DNA from: Jaapia argillacea MUCL 33604
Taxonomy: Eukaryota; Basidiomycota; Agaricomycetes; Jaapiales; Jaapiaceae
Assembly (NCBI GenBank): GCA_000697665.1
Contig: KL197724.1
Coordinates: 638,695-702,694, forward strand
DNA: 64,000 bases
Reading direction: 5' to 3'
Part shown: one piece after another, positions 23,000 through 35,777 of the stretch
Numbering within the stretch: the stretch's first letter is position 1
How the letters are laid out: each line of letters opens with the position of its first letter
The notes under the pieces: model-generated
Told to the model about the DNA's origin: nothing
Seen by the model: only the letters and a program-made list of their open reading frames with translations
Database searches by the model: none
Made by a program: the position numbers and the translations under genes

Positions 23000-24194
23000 T
23001 CAGAAGAAAACAACCTTCTTGCCCCCACCCTGTCCTGCAAGTTGCCCAGCACCATCACCAAGCAAGACTTCCACACCCGAAACGACACCCTTCTTTACCC
23101 CACTCCTCTTCCTAACCCGCTCTTCTGCCTTCTTTTCCCGCTCGCCTTGGATCTGAGAACGTCTTATTGTGTGGAAATCATCTTCGTCCGCTCCTCCTCC
23201 TGGTTGGCTAGAGCCTAAAAGTGTTGCAGAAGTTTGCGTAGTTTCTAGAATCATGTTGAATGGTAAGATGGGAGTGAGGTACCGGACGGACGGACCTTTG
23301 CCAAGTGGACAATCTTTGACGAGATGCATAACGCTTTGACAACGTATACAACTTCCTCCGTTTATGTAGATTCCCTTTCCTTTATTGGAGGGACAGGAAG
23401 AGGCGAGGTGGCCGGTGGTGGAACAGATAAAGCAGGATGCGAAGGGGAGGGGGTTGGTTGGTGAAGCTGGGGTTCGACAGGATGAGAGGGAGTGTCGGGT
23501 TGATCCGCAGCTGGGGATGGGGTTAGGTCATGCTTGAGGTCACAGAATAATTCGAATAAGAGCATACCGATAACAAATATTACTCCTCCCTTTCCCTTTC
23601 GCTACTTCTGAAGTTTGAGGGTTCTTGGGACAATCACGAGCCATGTGGCCTAATTCACGACAGGCGAGACAGGTAGTGGTAGCTTGTCGTTCGGAGATAC
23701 GTTTGAGACGACGGGCTTCAGACGCTGACTTTCTGGATGCTGCTTCTATGGGTTTCAGGTTAAGAGTGAGTGGTGGAGATGAGGTGAGGTGGGAAAGACG
23801 GACCCTTCTCTCGCCATTTCTTAGCCTTTTCCTTCTTCTTCTCCTTGTTGGTCATTTTCTTGGGTTCACCTTCACTACTCGGCCCAGCTGCTTTCTCGAG
23901 TGCCTCTTCACCTTCTGGCTCTGCACTATCACCCGACTTGCCCTCCTCTCCAACTGCTTCGGCATCTTTGACCTTTTTCTTCTTCTTATTGATCCGCTTT
24001 CGTTTCTTTTTAGGGGGCGCACCGTCTTCGCCGCCGTTGTAATTTTCTACATCCTGGAGTGTAGTGGGAGGTGCGTCGGCGTGGTCGGAAGGTGGCTGGA
24101 GGGTAGTGGCTTCCGTGAGTTCCTGAGGTTGGTCTTGATCGAATCCGGCGTCGAGGTACTTGCGCTTGTATCCAAAGTTTGTGTATCGTGTCAT
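23000..24194 (-). CDS. CCHC zinc-knuckle protein, ZCCHC9-like
   Basis: Nucleic-acid-binding protein resembling animal ZCCHC9, probably nuclear or nucleolar. The N-terminus (MTRYTNFGYKRKYLDAGF) is followed by long Lys/Glu-rich stretches (KKKRKRINKKKKK, MTNKEKKKEKAKKWREK) typical of nucleolar proteins. Four CCHC knuckles follow in order: CLACRELGHMARDC, CYRCGSTRHSLSSC, CFICSTTGHLASSC and CIRCQSVMHLVKDC. The last two are linked by GIYINGGSC, which matches the spacing seen in ZCCHC9. The tail is charged and ends GGGKKVVFF. Short introns lie between exons; some joins were inferred only from motif continuity. Confidence 0.85.
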
Positions 24195-24396
24195 GGTACG
24201 CCGACAAGTGTAACGGTTGCAGTCAATAGAATGAAGCTAGTCTCCAGCCAAAGACTGAGAAACGGAAGCCAAAGAAAACTTTGATGGCGATCTGTGAAAG
24301 AAGTGACGTGACAATGTGACGAACCCTAACCACACAACTTGTTTTTGCCTCTCCCCGTCAGGTCCGTTGACGTGGTCCGTGCAATCGAGGGTGTTC

Positions 24397-26718
24397 ATGT
24401 ACACGAGAGCACTTAGAAATGCTCGCACTATCTCTGCCACTGTTTCCTCGCCGGTTCTATGCCGCAGCACTGTGCTAGCCCGTCCTCCAGGCTCCGTTGG
24501 CGGTGCCTCCGTTCGGTCTGTCTCGGACGTACCGGGTTCGGGGGATGGGAGCCGGAAAGATTTCAGAGGTGTGCATGAGGTGTTAGATTTGATGTTGGGT
24601 ACTTCTCGCGATAGCAATTTAGAAGAAGACTTTCGGCCACCGGTGAGTTTAGACGATGTTGTACGAGACGGTTCAACACGTCTGACTGTTCATAGGTATC
24701 AAGGCCAACTACTTGGACGGAGGACGGTGGGACGACGGAAGCAGTCGATTTGGGTCGGGTGATCCCAGGTAACGAAACCACCACCACTGAGGTGCCTACA
24801 GAACCTACGCAGGCCAAGACGTTACTCTCACCACGCTCACGTACCGCACATGCGTTACACCAACAATACCAACAGCAGCAACAGGGGCGCGCAGAAGAGC
24901 CAGGCTATGAAATGATGAACAAATCACTACTGGATACGTTTCTCGCCCGTCCTACACCCAAGCGCGTCATTCCACAACGTGCAGACTCCAAACCTACCCG
25001 AACACCCACTGCCAAAGCCACACCGTCGCCCACGTCAACATCCGCCAACCCTTCCGCATCTACCACTGCCCCAAAGCCTCCCACCACCATCACCATGAAA
25101 CGCTACACTTACAACTCCCACCTCCCACCCCGCCCTCTCCCTTCCCTCCCCAAAAAGCCTCGCTATCCCTGTCCACATCTCTCAACCCCACAAATATCCG
25201 AGTTCTTAATTCCATTGTATGATCGGGGTTGGGCAGTGAATGTCGTCAAAGATAGGGGCAAGATTGTTGGTAGGAATTTGAAGAAGGATTTCGAGTTTGG
25301 GCAAGGGAAGGAGGGATGGAAAGCCATTCGGAGGTTTGTGGGTGTTTTGATGGATTTGGCTGAGAGTGAGAAGGTGTGTTTTTTTTCTCTGGGGTTGGGG
25401 TGGGAGCTAATGCTTTTGGGTGGGGTAGCATCATCCGACTGTCAGATTTGATAATGAGAAGGTGGAAGTGGAGTTGTGGACACATACTGCTACGCCTTTT
25501 GTCTCTCCGTACCTGTCGCCTTCATCTTCTCCGTCCGCACCCTCCTCATCTAATGAAGACCAAGTCGAAAAACCAGTTATAATACCGGGTATCACACTTC
25601 GAGATATCCGGTACGCTACCCGGTTACAAGACATTTGGCTCTCTGATTTTGTTGATTCTCCCTCTCCTCCTCAATCGGAGCCTTTGGATTCTTTTGAAGG
25701 GATTTCTGCCGGTTCGGCATCTTCGTCGTCGTCCCCTTTGACTTCCCATTCCCCGACCACGACTTCGACCACCTCGCTGTTCCGAACTTCTCCGCCTTCG
25801 ACGATTTCACCCCCTCCCGATTCGCCATCGCCGCCTTCTTCCACATCACCACGGCCGCCATCGCCTTCCGCAACGCCGCCGTCATCTTCTTCCCCTTCCC
25901 CTCCACCACCACGATCATCCCCATCTTCGTCACCGAACTCACCTAGCGCTAAGAAATTGAATACGTTGGAAATAGGGTTCTCACCCTTGATTTTAGAATC
26001 TATACTTTCTGCTACGAAGCCTCGAGTATCGACTGCTGCGAAGACTCGGATATCGAATGTTTCGGAGCTTAACGCTCCTCCTTCGCCATCTTCATCCACC
26101 TCGTTTACATCTCGCACCTCGGCGGCTTCGGACGCGCCCCAGCCGTCGTCTTCTTTTGATGCCTCCCCGACGTCAATTCCCTCTCCGTCGTTGATTCCGG
26201 ATCCATCCACGCCGTTGTTGACTCCAGATACCCCTCCCCCTCCCTCACCATCCACCCCTCCGTCGCTATCCCTAGCCCATCCACCAACTACACCTCCCTC
26301 ACCCTCCCCAGACCCAGCACCCCCACCATCCATCACCACGCCAACCTCATCACCCCCAACAATAGTCCTCCCACCCCGCCCAATCTCCTTGCCATTCAAC
26401 ACAGCAGTGAATTACCCACTTGATACCTTCCAGATGAATGGTGGTGGAGCTTTTGTTGGTTCGGAGCTGAATTTGAATGGGGGAGGGAAAGGGAAGGGAG
26501 TGAAGAGGTGTTTGATATGTAAAAGTGTGAAGAGTCATTCGTGGTTGGAATGTCCTGAGAGGTGGACGAAGGTGCCGGAGAAAGCTTGTGGGTTGTGTGG
26601 GGGGTTACATTGGGTTATTAATTGTGAGAAGTTTATTGAGAATACGGAAGGGGGTAGGGGTGGGGACGGGAGTAGGGGAATGATTGGGGGTGGGGAAGGT
26701 GAGAATGAATGTTTGTGA
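24397..26718 (+). CDS. pterin-4a-carbinolamine dehydratase-like protein with zinc-knuckle tail
   Basis: Three exons, 24397-24642, 24696-25373 and 25429-26718, all joined in phase 0 to give 737 residues. The Arg/Ser-rich N-terminus (MYTRALRNARTISATV) looks like a mitochondrial targeting peptide. A Pterin_4a-like domain spans roughly residues 225-375: LSTPQISEFLIPLYDRGWAV, LKKDFEFGQGKEGW, then EKHHPTVRFDNEKVEVELW-THTAT with the conserved His-His-Pro, and GITLRDIRYATRL. A long Ser/Pro/Thr-rich segment (about residues 390-625) follows. The C-terminus holds two short Cys/His clusters, CLICKSVKSHSWLEC and CGLCGGLHWVINC, which look like zinc knuckles. Dehydratases recycle tetrahydrobiopterin or act as transcription co-factors; which role applies here is unknown. 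The linker is weakly constrained, but the frame stays open through it. Confidence 0.8.
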
Positions 26719-26996
26719 ATCGTGATCGACCCTAAGAGCACTATGACCCATACTGGTCGGTCTTCTCGATGGGATGAAGAAAGGGACCTTGATGTTGCGT
26801 GTCACTCTCATCAGGCACTGGATTGTGCGCTAGGGAAGGTCGAGGGATGAGATGGGATGCAATGCATAGTGTCACAGTGCCTACTTTGTAGCGTGGGTGG
26901 TACATAAGAGCGAATAGTACATGATGTCTGTGGTAGGGTATACATCGATAGCGATACAAATCTTCCAGGGGAACGGTAGGAAATCTCGAGCCACCA

Positions 26997-27615
26997 TCAT
27001 TCGTCTATTTTCCAAGCGTTATCTTTAATCAATTTCTCTCTCTCCAGCAGATATTTGCCTACAAAGAAGGACCATAATCTATTGGGTAAGAGTGATATAT
27101 GGAAGGTAGGCGTACCTTCTTTGTATTTCTGGGTGGCATCTGCTGCTTTATGGTAGTACCAACCTATACGGTCGTTACAGCCCATGCAGAAGACGTCTGC
27201 TACTGTGTGAACGCCTGTCCTGTGGAGGTGGATTGGTGTGTGAGAGGGCGAGAGGGGCAAGGAGAGGGGGCGTACAAGAGGTGTCGATCTTCTTTCTTGC
27301 CGAGTTTGACGTTGACGGCCGAGTGCATCAAGCTATCTATGTGTCGGAGGCTTTCGATGGAGTCTCGATGGGAAGCGAAAGACTCACTATCCACGCCCAT
27401 CTCTCCCAGAGAAATGTTTACTTATCAGTTCATCTTGGAGTGTCTGCCCAGGGCGAACAAAGACACGACAACAGGATGAGTCTGATGACCATTGCAGTGA
27501 ATGGTGAGGAAAGCAGACGAACGATAACGGCTGCACAACCTGCACAAGAGAATGTAGGACGGCCAACGTAAGTGGTTATCACGTCCTGTTTGGTATCGGA
27601 TATCGGGGTCGACAT
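26997..27615 (-). CDS. Yippee family protein
   Basis: Small zinc-binding protein of the Yippee/Mis18 fold, intracellular and of unclear function. Motifs in order: YVGRPTFSCAGCAAV (first Cys pair), DELISKHFSGRDGRG, LMHSAVNVKLGKKEDRHLL, TGVHTVADVFCMGCNDRIGW (second Cys pair) and DATQKYKEGKYLLEREKLI. This is the whole family pattern. Several introns are needed; the join just before DELISK was not resolved exactly. The start ATG at 27615 gives MSTPISDTKQDVI. The gene is divergent from VPS53, with about 155 bases between the two starts. Confidence 0.87.
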
Positions 27616-27769
27616 TGTGGCTGGTCAAAGGTCACAAAGTAGGATGGTGAAGTGAGCCTTGTTTGGTCCGTGGAACGGATGAAGTGACGGATCAAAACGA
27701 CCACGTGGTAAATGTGCGCCTCCGAAAGCTTTAAAGTTGTTCACCCAGGCGCCGTTGAACACGACCTCG

Positions 27770-30700
27770 ATGTACAACCGAAAAGAGGATGTTCTTCCAC
27801 ACGAAGTCCTACTGTCAATTCAACGCGTTCTCGAATCAAATCCTCCCCACCTAAAACCAAAACCACAACCACAATCACCGTCACCGTCACCAACACCAGA
27901 CGCCGTTGAATTCAAACTGGATTCATTTGGTGTCTCGGAGGACTTTGATGTCGTACAAATCTTGAATGCTTACTTTCCGGATGGTGCGTCTCTTCCTCTT
28001 GCTCGAAATAACATGTCGATCGTTTGAGCTGGGGCAATACAGAGGCTTCACTCTCAAGAATCGAAGCTGTACAAGCTCAGCTAGCTAGAGATGAGTTGGC
28101 GTTACAAGATGAGATTGAAGAGCTGCAGGTTATGTTGAGGAAGGATCAGGACCCGGCTAGGATGCAACTCATTCAGGAGATGATTTCTGTGAGTCTCGCA
28201 GGCGCCGTTCCCACCTCCCTCCCTTCTTCTCATTATTGTATGCATCTGACTCTTGCAACCACAGGACCTCCTTACCCAAATCTCCCGCATCCGCGAAAAA
28301 GCCTCAGAATCCGAAGCGGTCGTCAGAAACATAACAGCTGATATCCAAGTTCTTGATTTAGCAAAGAGGAATCTGGTGGAGAGCGTCAAGGGGTTGAGGA
28401 GGTTGGGTATGCTTGGTGAGTCATATATTCATCTCCCATCTTCTGGATATCATGCGTTATTGATTGTTGTATTAATTGATATTTTGGCGGGGTAGTGAAC
28501 GCGCTTTCACAATTGGAAGAACAGGTGAAGGAGAAGAGGTACTTTGACATTATACAGAGCCTGGGTGTACGTCACTGCACCATAATCTTTTCCCTTCTCC
28601 CCCACTCTCCCACTGATTCGTAAAGAATAGGCAACGACCGAACTATCAGTTCCCTTCAAGCCTTACAACCAAATCCCCCACGTCGCTCAACTGATGCGTA
28701 GATTCCAAATTGTACAGGGTGTCTTGAGGGAAGGGATCCAAGGAGATTTCCAGGCATTGTACGTCCTCTCGATATTTACTTCTCTCATATATCACTCTTG
28801 GCGCTCTAACTTCAAACCTCAAACCCACTCCCCGCTTAATTGTCTAACCTCACAAATCTTCGTATTTTCAAACTAGCTATGCACGTTCGCCAAACTCACC
28901 TACGCCGAATACGCTCAATGCAGCTTGTTTAGTTGCGAATTTGTTGTCGGCGGAGGTTAGGAAGGATGTTGTGGATATGTATGTTGGGAGGGGTCTCAAG
29001 GAGTGGGTTTCATTTCTGTGGATCGTCTTTGGTCTGTTGGTTGCGTATTGGGATCTTTGGAGCGATGGTTTCTTCCGCACTTGCACCACAGCATTTCACT
29101 TTATGATGGTGTTTCGATTTTGTTGTTGGGATATTCGGCTATACGCGTTGTATTCTTTGTGATCCATCCGAACTAACTGGCTCACCCCTTGCGGCACAGG
29201 TACAGGAGAGTATTCGCAAGAGGCGACGAAGCGGGTGGTTTGGATAACGTAGGGAGAAGGTTTAGGTGGTTCAGCAGGGTTCTGGGTGGTGCTTTCGGAT
29301 CTGGGTTCGGTGCTACGGCTGTACCACAAACGCAAACACAGGGAGAGAGAGGCGAAGGGGAAAGTGAGGGTGAGATGGTGAGCCGATTTAGAGTTGTTTT
29401 GTTGCGGGACCGATTAGTTGATTGATGGTGTGAATGGTTTAGGTTGGTGTGTTCCCGGATGAGTGGAAAGTTGATTGGTGTTTGATTGGGAGGTTCGTTG
29501 AGCTTACGAGGTTAGTCTTCCCCGAGACTTCACCCTTCATTCCGTCCTCACGGCTGACCATCGGTTGTATTTGGGATAGGGAAGACATTGCTGTACTACT
29601 TTCGAAAGCGGGTTCGACGTTGAGCGTGAAGCTTTTGTTGGATACGTTACAACAAACTTTGGATTTTGAGGCTGGGATGGCTAGGAGGTTCGGGGTTTCT
29701 GTGTGTATTATCTCTTCCTTATTCTCGACCTGCTCACTTTGTCATTCATATCTCGTTGCGTTGTTATTGGATTGTTTGAAGCTGACTGTTGATTGTAGCT
29801 TCAAGAAATTTTGACCTTCGCTTCTCAAACCCTAACCACGATGTCACCCAAACCTATCTCATCCGCGTTTGAACCACATTTAGGCGTATTCGTTGACGCT
29901 CAGGATAAGTACGCCCTACCCTTATTTCTTCTCACTTATTCTACAACACAAAGCTAACGTTTTCATACTACTACCTAACAGAGCGATCTCAGACCTCCTC
30001 TACCCCCACCGTCACTCCAACCCAAACAAACAACGCCCTTCTCTCGACTCTCCCACCCCGCCCAATCAAGAAGGCGAGGGTGAAGGAGAGCCGGTGGTAG
30101 TGTTAGGTTCTTCGACGGAATTGTTCTATTTGTATGGACAGGTTTTGGAAGGATGCGCGAAATATTCGAGGGGGAAGGCATTGAAGGATTTGTGTGGGGT
30201 TTGTAAGAAGTGGTTGAGGGTATATGCTGGTGAGTTTTTCGAGTTGATTGTGGCTAGGGGTTGGAATTTATGTTAGGGTTGTGCTTTAGAGGATGTATTA
30301 ATTGCGAGTTTGAAGAGGTATGTTTTGGTGTGATATTTTCTTATGGTTGGGTCTTTTGTTGTTTTTTGGTGCTTATTCGTTGATGCTTCGGTGGGTTTAG
30401 ACCTGGTGGACCTGTGCGGAGGTCGATTGAGAATCGGCTGGATATGAACGAGTTGAAGACTGCTTGTTTGTTGGTTAATACTGCAGATTATTGTCAAAGG
30501 ACTGCTCTCGAGGTTTGAGATTTCTATTATTGTTGGTTTGTGAAGCATTATTGATTTCGATTGCTATCTTTGTTAGTTGGAGGAAAAGATGAAAGAGAAG
30601 TTGAATGATGAGTATAAGGAGCAGTTGAGTTTACAAGCCGAACAAGACTTATTCGTCAGGTTCGCCCCTCTCTACTTCCCCACCGCCACCATTCAATTTA

Positions 30701-31899
30701 CCCAAAATTATTCCGTAGCGTAATATCAACATCAATCCAATCTCTCGTTCATCTTCTAGAATTAGCCACAGAACCTTCCTTCACGGCACTCTCTCGTACA
30801 CCCTGGAGTTCCATCAACCAAGTATCTGGCCAATCACCTTATGTCGGCGAGCTTATGAGTTCTCTTGAGAGAGTTGTGGGTGCCGTCGTGGATAGAGTGG
30901 AGCAGAAGAAATATGTTAGGAATTTCTTGGATAAGGTTTCTAGGTGAGCTTTGAGTTGGTTATGGGCGTGGAGGGCACTTTGAGTTCGACACTCATGAGC
31001 GTGGTGTAGTTTGGTATTTGCGAAATTCACGAATGCGTTGGTCAAGAGTCGACCTTTGAGGGATGTTGGTGCTGAGCAGGTGAGCCGGAATCGATTCCCA
31101 CACCAGTGAAGATTTGACCCGAGATTCTCGGAACCCCTTGTTTCTAGTTGTTAATCGACTTGCAAGCTATCAAGGCGTGTTTGTTGAAAATACCTGGGGA
31201 GTCCCTTGCATCTTCCAGGTAGGATCTTCGATTGTTAAGGCTCCTTTGGGTTTGCTGAAAAGTACCGTAGTTATGCTCGGAGTGTGACGAAGAGCACTAC
31301 CAGACTGGAGACGCTGTTAAAGGTTATTGTGACTCCCGTGGTGTGTATAGCTCATTTCAATGTTGTCACACTGTTGACGACTGCTCCAGGATCCACCTGA
31401 AGGTTTCATCCTCAATTACACCTTGTTGATCGGCGACGCCTCGTTTTCCAATTTCCAAAAGGTGCGGCTTCACAGCTGTCCTTTCAATGATGGACTCACT
31501 AAACCAATGTTTGCTCTTCAGGTTCTGGATCTGAAGGGTACACCAAAGCAAGAACAGAACCACCTCCTCGATTCTTTCGTTACAATAACAAGTACCAAAC
31601 CAGAACTAGAAGACGCATCGTTCTTGTCCTCCCTTGACATGGATCCGCATCATCCCGCCCAACGAGGGATGCTAAGTCCCAGCAACAGCAGAATGAACCT
31701 CCCAAGTTTGCTTGTCTCGGGGGCCGATTCCGCTGGAGAGAGTATATTCGCGGCCTTGGGATCACCGCCCATTAGTGGTCCTCCTACTGGCAGTGATGGA
31801 TCCGGAAGGGCTGAAGGGACACCGAGAAGGGATGTGTTTATGGACGTGAAGAGGTTTGTTAGCTTTGGATTGAGGAGGGATTCGGCACCACCGCAGTAG
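27770..31899 (+). CDS. VPS53: GARP/EARP complex subunit Vps53
   Basis: Subunit of the tethering complex that receives endosome-derived vesicles at the trans-Golgi. The N-terminal part reads MYNRKEDVLPHEVLLSIQRV, EDFDVVQILNAYFPD and EASLSRIEAVQAQLARDELA, then the diagnostic helix LDLAKRNLVESVKGLRRLGM-LVNALSQLEE. Further exons give VPFKPYNQIPHVAQLMRRF, VGVFPDEWKVDW, a central helical region, and the C-terminal FAKFTNALVKSRPLRDVG, VDPPEGFILNYTLLIGDASF and FQKVLDLKGTPKQEQN. The tail from about 31660 is Ser/Pro/Gly-rich and poorly conserved. Roughly 18-20 introns are needed, more than in most genes here. ATG 27770 is preferred because earlier frames in this phase start only at non-ATG codons. Confidence 0.9.
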
Positions 31900-32369
31900 T
31901 GGGTATGGAGGTTGGAGTGATGATAGATAGTCGACCTGGACTTTTCGCGTGTTGGGGAGTATGATGCTAGTATCTAGATAATATCGACTAGCGAATGAAT
32001 GAATGAATGGTCATTGTGTGTGAAAATGAGCGTTGGCTAGCAGCCTCAAGGGTATATCAAACGAAGAAAAGAGTGTAAAAATACAACAGTGTGTTGATGA
32101 TGCGAAGTGAGTGCTGTGTCCGTGAAGGGAACGAATGAACTCTGAAGGATGGGTCGAATATGCTATTTACCAAATGGACTGCGAGTCGGCGTGGTACACT
32201 CGAATAAGTTAGAAGAAGTGACCTCAAGCGGAGAACGCATAGACAAGGGAAGGGAAGGCATGTAAATCGTGACCAGCATTTTGTTTTTGAAAGGCGTGTG
32301 TCGGTGAGTACTTTGAATCTTGACTTTTCGTGGAAGAGAGGGGGGAAGGACGGATATTACCATACCTGG
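31900..32369. other. convergent 3' spacer
   Basis: Lies between the VPS53 stop and the stop of the minus-strand membrane protein. It includes a short GAATGAATGAATG run near 31993. No gene recognised. Confidence 0.5.
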
Positions 32370-34894
32370 TCACCATTGTGATCTCTGTTCCGAAGGGTTC
32401 CGGCTTGAACTGGGATAGGAAGGTGACCTGGGGCCTGCAGGGCGAGGCATCGTGAACGATGTCGATGTTCCGATTCCTGGCTCTCTGCCCAGCAGCTTTT
32501 GTGCGATCAAAGGAGGGGTAACGAATGCCATTCGGCCGGGACCAGAGCTTGGAGATAAGGGAGGATGAGGTGGTCGATAGGACGAAACCACGTCAGAATC
32601 GGCGTCCTCTGAATGTCGAAATTGAATCTCGGATACTGAAACTGGGACACTGTCTGTGGGAGAATCGATATCCGCTGCTCGGAACCGATGCGGGGAAGGG
32701 GGGACAGGGTTGGCAAGGGTGCCACGGCGTGAATTATCGACTGATATTGAGAGTGATGCCGGACGGAATTGGTTTGACGATGAGATAGGCCGACTGGGAC
32801 CGGCTTCTGTCGCGTAGAAGGAAGAGTAAACAGACTGATCTGAGGATGAGGTGTGTTTCTGACTCGATGAGGCCGTTGATGAGAGATCGAGGAAGGAGGT
32901 GATAGGTTCTCGAATATTTGACCCTGACCTTGGGGTGGCGGACTGAACTGTAAGCTGAGGCAATTGAATCGTTTGAGGTTGTACGGATGGAGGACGATTT
33001 TGATGATCAGCTTCACTCTGGCCGATATTAGAAAAGTCCACCTCGAGAGGACTGACATTTTCAACGGATAAGTAGTGCGCCTCCTCTTCTATGGGGCTTT
33101 CGATCGGGCGAGCAGTCGCATATACATGGGCACTGGGACGCCGGCTCGCAGTGAACAGGTTTTCTTCTGGATCTGTCCCTGACGCCGATGTCGGATAATC
33201 CTCTGACCTTCTGGATGGTGATGGGGAGTGGGGGACATCTACGATACGTCTTCCAATGCGTTCGTTGTTGCCATAATCCGCCAACAAAGCGCCCCGACTT
33301 GAGTCTCGTGCGTGCACTTGGGTGATACCTCCACTCTGCGGTGAGATGTCCAACACATCCGAATATCTTCGGTCACTCTGCCCTGGAGGAGATGGCGTAT
33401 ATTCTCCGATCGGTCTCGGCAAGGGTGTGGGCACATCAAAGCTATAACTGAGAGATTGAGACTTTGGTCCACTGAACATTGACTCTTTCATATTCAGGTG
33501 GCCCTCGTCAGAGCGGACCTCAGCACCCGCTCGGATGTCAACGAAGTCTGTCGACTCGTCCCTATGATGACGGCGGTTGTTACGACGAGTGGAAACCCTG
33601 AGGTTCATGATGTTGCATCGCCTGCGTACTTGATCAGACCGACGACGCCAGAGAAAATAGGCGATTAACGAGACAATGATGACGAAGGCGGCCGCCGCCG
33701 CAACAGAAATTCCAATGATGGTCCTTTTTGGAATGCTGCGACTCGACAGTGCACCCACGACGCTGTAGAAAGGCCCCGTCACTGAGTTACCACATACAGG
33801 GGCCCGAGGTAAACAGGAGGCGAAACTTACGACAACCCTCCGGATATTGATGTGACGTTGATACTTCCCACTGCAAGTGTTCGGTTGTCGACATTGGTGA
33901 TCGTGAGCTTGTGGGGAGAAGACGGATCGAGGCCGGTGGCAAGAAATAGGGTGGCCGGTTCAGCGAAAGATGATTGGCCGTTATATGAAGTCGTTATGTC
34001 GTCGAGGGTAACGTTGTATTGACCGGCAGTGATATTACGGAATCCCAATACCGTGATGGCAGACCCTAACGTAAGGGTTAATCAAGGAACATCCAGATAA
34101 TCGTCATCAGCGATCTGTAGAATTTTTAGAGAATTAAACTTACCGTTGAAGGGCAATGTCGCTTCGTCGCCGAACGATTGGGATATGTGAAAGGATGGTG
34201 CCGGCTCTCCAGCAGCAGCAGCGGGAAGCGTTTCAAAGTCCCACTTTCCCTTGAGTAGGAGTGAGTCATCATCAATGACTCTTGAAGAGATCGTGGCACT
34301 ACAACGCGGTCAGCGCAAGAAAATAGAATGACTGAGTGACGAGAATGACTCTCACTTGGCGACTTCAGCCGATACTGTCAGTATTGCCTTATCAAAAGCA
34401 ACTAGTCCCCCCGTCGAGTTGACATGAGCCACGAGAGAAATGGTATGGTTTGCATTGGATAATTTATTGATAGAGGCAAGCATATTCGTGTCGCGTGAGG
34501 ATGTGAAACCGAGTTGTAACGACCCGTCCAACAGTATGGTGTAGTCCGCCGACGACACACTCCCAAAAAGTTGAATACTAGTGCCTGGGGGGTGGTACGA
34601 GAGGTCAATGAAATGGTCTGGAGGGAGAATGGCGAGCTCACCGATCCATCGTATTGTCATTATGGCCCCATCACAGCTTGTGACGTGCGAAGTCGATCCA
34701 GATCCTTGTTGGCCTAGGGCTATCAGAGAGATATTAGAGAAGGCGGGACTCCAGCCCTTTCGGAGGTCGGCATTTGTTGCGAGTGGGTCACCAGAGGGCG
34801 CGTATGAGATGATAGGAGAGGTATCATCGAGTTCTACTTGATACGTGCTTGCCATGGGCAGAGCGGAAGGGGGGACCAATGGAAGAATCCACAA
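32370..34894 (-). CDS. single-pass membrane protein with galactose-binding-like ectodomain
   Basis: Architecture common in Agaricomycetes: extracellular domain, one membrane helix, long disordered cytoplasmic tail. The ectodomain has YQVELDDTSPIISYAPSG near the start, a GWSPAFSNIS strand and later VTLDDITTSYNG, with several N-glycosylation sites (NIT, NVT). The helix is IIGISVAAAAAFVIIVSLIAY followed by FLWRRRSDQVRRRC, the stop-transfer basic cluster. The tail (about 400 residues) is Ser/Pro-rich and ends PSSSRNPSEQRSQW. Exons are split near 34080-34345 and 33780-33830. The start is uncertain: ATG 34894 gives MWILPLVPPSALPMAS, a weak signal peptide, and an upstream exon near 34830-35034 may supply a better one. 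A surface sensor role is plausible but not shown. Confidence 0.7.
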
Positions 34895-35777
34895 TGGGCC
34901 AGGACGAGGTGGTGTTGGGCTGAAGAGTGTATGCCGCGCAGTCGTAAGGCCGAAGCGGAAAAAAGTTGGGAATCAAGAAGGCAGGAATGTGATACCACGG
35001 TCGATGCCCAAGATAAGAATTGACACACAATCACGACCCATCCACGGGGCTGAATGGATACAGTTGGTAAGCAGCAAAGAAGCGCCCGTAGTCGGAGGGT
35101 CGGGTCGGGGAGCAGCTTGGGCCTGCAGGCTTTCCATCTCCATGTCGACAGTTACCGGAGTAGGGCAACAAATTGGTCGTTACTGTAAATCGGCCATCAA
35201 TCTCATCATCAGATCTTCTCTATGACTATATCTGAGGTCAAATCTACGTCCGACGGTTTGGCTCGAACCTTCGTCCCACCTGCTTTTGCGCAGGTCTTGT
35301 TCCGCAAGAGGCTATGGAGAATCGGGTCGGAGGGAGGTTTCATTAGAGCGGACAAGGTGCAAACTCTGTCCGAGCCATCATCGACTTCCATTGCCGATTT
35401 GACGAGAACCTGGTGGTCAGTTGGGGGAGGGGAACATGATTGCAAGTACGTACCGAGATCGGCATTGCATCCGAATGAACAAAGCCATGGCCACGTTTCC
35501 GGCCACGAGCGTGGGTGTCCTGCTGCGTCCCTTCAAGTTCCTCTTGGTTGACCGTCACTGCAACTTTTCAGATTGCTACATCTGGTATCCAACCTCGGGC
35601 GAGCCTTCACCTCGCTTACAGTTGATCCCATCATCTGTGGCAGTGGCATGTCCCCGGGGCCTGCTCCCAGTTGCGGTCCTGCCTCAATTATTTGTTGACT
35701 TCGTTCGTCTCGCCATTGTTCCAAATACAACATAGTTCAAAACTTCCCCAGAGTTTATCTAGGGCCTTCTCGCATCC
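34895..35777. other. divergent upstream region, nothing firm
   Basis: Between the membrane protein (-) and the magnesium-chelatase-like gene (+). It may hold a first exon of the former (34830-35034). Other frames (35222-35551, 35421-35735) show no motif. Confidence 0.45.

Noticed and set aside
25671-26402. 243-codon open frame on the minus strand
   Set aside because: It is the antisense of the Ser/Pro-rich linker of the dehydratase-like gene; its Gly/Glu/Asp/Val-rich text has no motif.
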